The position numbers and the translations under genes were made by a program. The notes under the pieces were generated by a model. It worked only from the letters and a program-made list of their open reading frames with translations. It was not told the DNA's origin and did not search any database. Shown here piece after piece: positions 6,010-6,305 of a stretch of DNA of 6,305 bases (positions within the stretch are counted from its first letter, which is position 1; the number at the start of each line of letters is the position of its first letter). Origin of the DNA: an uncultured Prevotella sp. (GTDB lineage Bacteria; Bacteroidota; Bacteroidia; Bacteroidales; Bacteroidaceae); the NCBI GenBank assembly GCA_945827565.1, contig CALZNR010000087.1, positions 1 to 6,305 on the forward strand. Direction: 5' to 3'.

Positions 6010-6259
6010 ATGGAAATCAAGATTCAGTCAATTCATTTCGATGCTACCGAGAAATTACAGGCGTTCATTCAAAAGAAGGTCGCCAAGTTGGAAAAATCTT
6101 ACGAAGATATACAGAAAGTTGAGGTGGTGCTGAAGGTAGTGAAGCCTGCTACCGCGCAGAATAAGGAAGTAAACATCACAGTTACGGTGCCTGGCCATTC
6201 CGTATATATGGAAAAGGTGAGCGACACATTTGAAGAGGGTGTTGACCTCTGCGTGGATT
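6010..6259 (+). CDS. hpf: Ribosome hibernation promoting factor (HPF/RaiA family), 3'-truncated at an adapter junction
   Basis: The first 83 residues of a short HPF/RaiA protein, which binds the decoding region of the 30S subunit in slow growth and favours inactive ribosomes. The N-terminal strand IKIQSIHFDATEKLQAFI, the helix with KKVAKLEKSYEDI, the VEVVLKVVKP strand and the SDTFEEGVDLCVD helix follow the usual beta-alpha-beta-beta-beta-alpha order. It begins 14 bases after the recombinase stop and has a strong ribosome site, so it is probably co-transcribed. Genomic sequence stops at about 6259, inside the last helix; perhaps 12-17 native residues are missing, judged from the usual length of about 95-100. 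The frame continues into adapter bases and reads SVSYTHLRAHETGRN, which is not part of the protein. Family call firm; the true C terminus is not in the window. Confidence 0.9.
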
Positions 6260-6305
6260 CTGTCTCTTATACACATCTCCGAGCCCACGAGACAGGCAGA
6301 AATCT
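6260..6305 (+). other. Illumina Nextera adapter contamination (non-genomic)
   Basis: Bases 6260-6278 are CTGTCTCTTATACACATCT, the 19-bp Tn5 mosaic end used in Nextera libraries. Bases 6279-6293, CCGAGCCCACGAGAC, complete the Nextera read-2 adapter. Bases 6294-6301, AGGCAGAA, match the i7 index I know as N703, and 6302-6305 (ATCT) are the first bases of the P7 flow-cell sequence. The order, spacing and exact match leave little doubt that this is short-insert read-through kept by the assembler at the contig end. Confidence 0.98.

Noticed and set aside
6260..6278. Tn5 mosaic end as evidence of a real transposon
   Set aside because: It is followed at exact library spacing by the rest of the Nextera adapter, an index and P7 bases, so it comes from library preparation.

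Overview
The window looks like the end of a contig from a Bacteroidales bacterium, most likely in the Prevotella/Segatella group. The proteins read as Bacteroidetes housekeeping types. Three upstream regions carry the Bacteroidetes sigma promoter pattern (TTTG, 20 bases, TAnnTTTG or one mismatch), and most starts lack a Shine-Dalgarno sequence. The rpsU-xerC-hpf order is one I recall from Bacteroides and Prevotella genomes. The genus is an inference, not a demonstrated call.

Layout. 1-1235: a restriction-modification pair made of the 3' part of a D12-class adenine methyltransferase and an HNH endonuclease, overlapping by ATGA; its base composition is visibly more A+T-rich than its neighbours. 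1236-1586: about 350 bases with no convincing gene. 1587-1626: a strong terminator for mdh. 1637-2635 (minus): malate dehydrogenase. 2636-2849: divergent promoter region. 2850-4643 (plus): a three-domain Xaa-Pro aminopeptidase. 4644-4837: intergenic region with an inverted repeat and a very good rpsU promoter. 4838-5029: ribosomal protein bS21. 5114-5995: a Xer-type tyrosine recombinase with its own candidate promoter. 6010-6259: the beginning of a ribosome hibernation factor (hpf), preceded by a real Shine-Dalgarno sequence.

The last 46 bases (6260-6305) are not genomic. They are an Illumina Nextera read-through: the 19-bp Tn5 mosaic end, the rest of the Nextera read-2 adapter, an 8-base index matching i7 N703, and the first four bases of P7. 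The hpf frame runs through this adapter to the window end and makes a protein of nearly normal length, so it is an easy annotation trap.

Functionally the window joins a probably acquired DNA-defence cassette to core metabolism (malate/oxaloacetate, proline-peptide turnover) and a translation/chromosome-maintenance cluster. I found no convincing new biological system. The most useful observations are the adapter artefact, the contrast between an SD-less rpsU and an SD-preceded hpf, and the unusual cysteine layout of the HNH nuclease.
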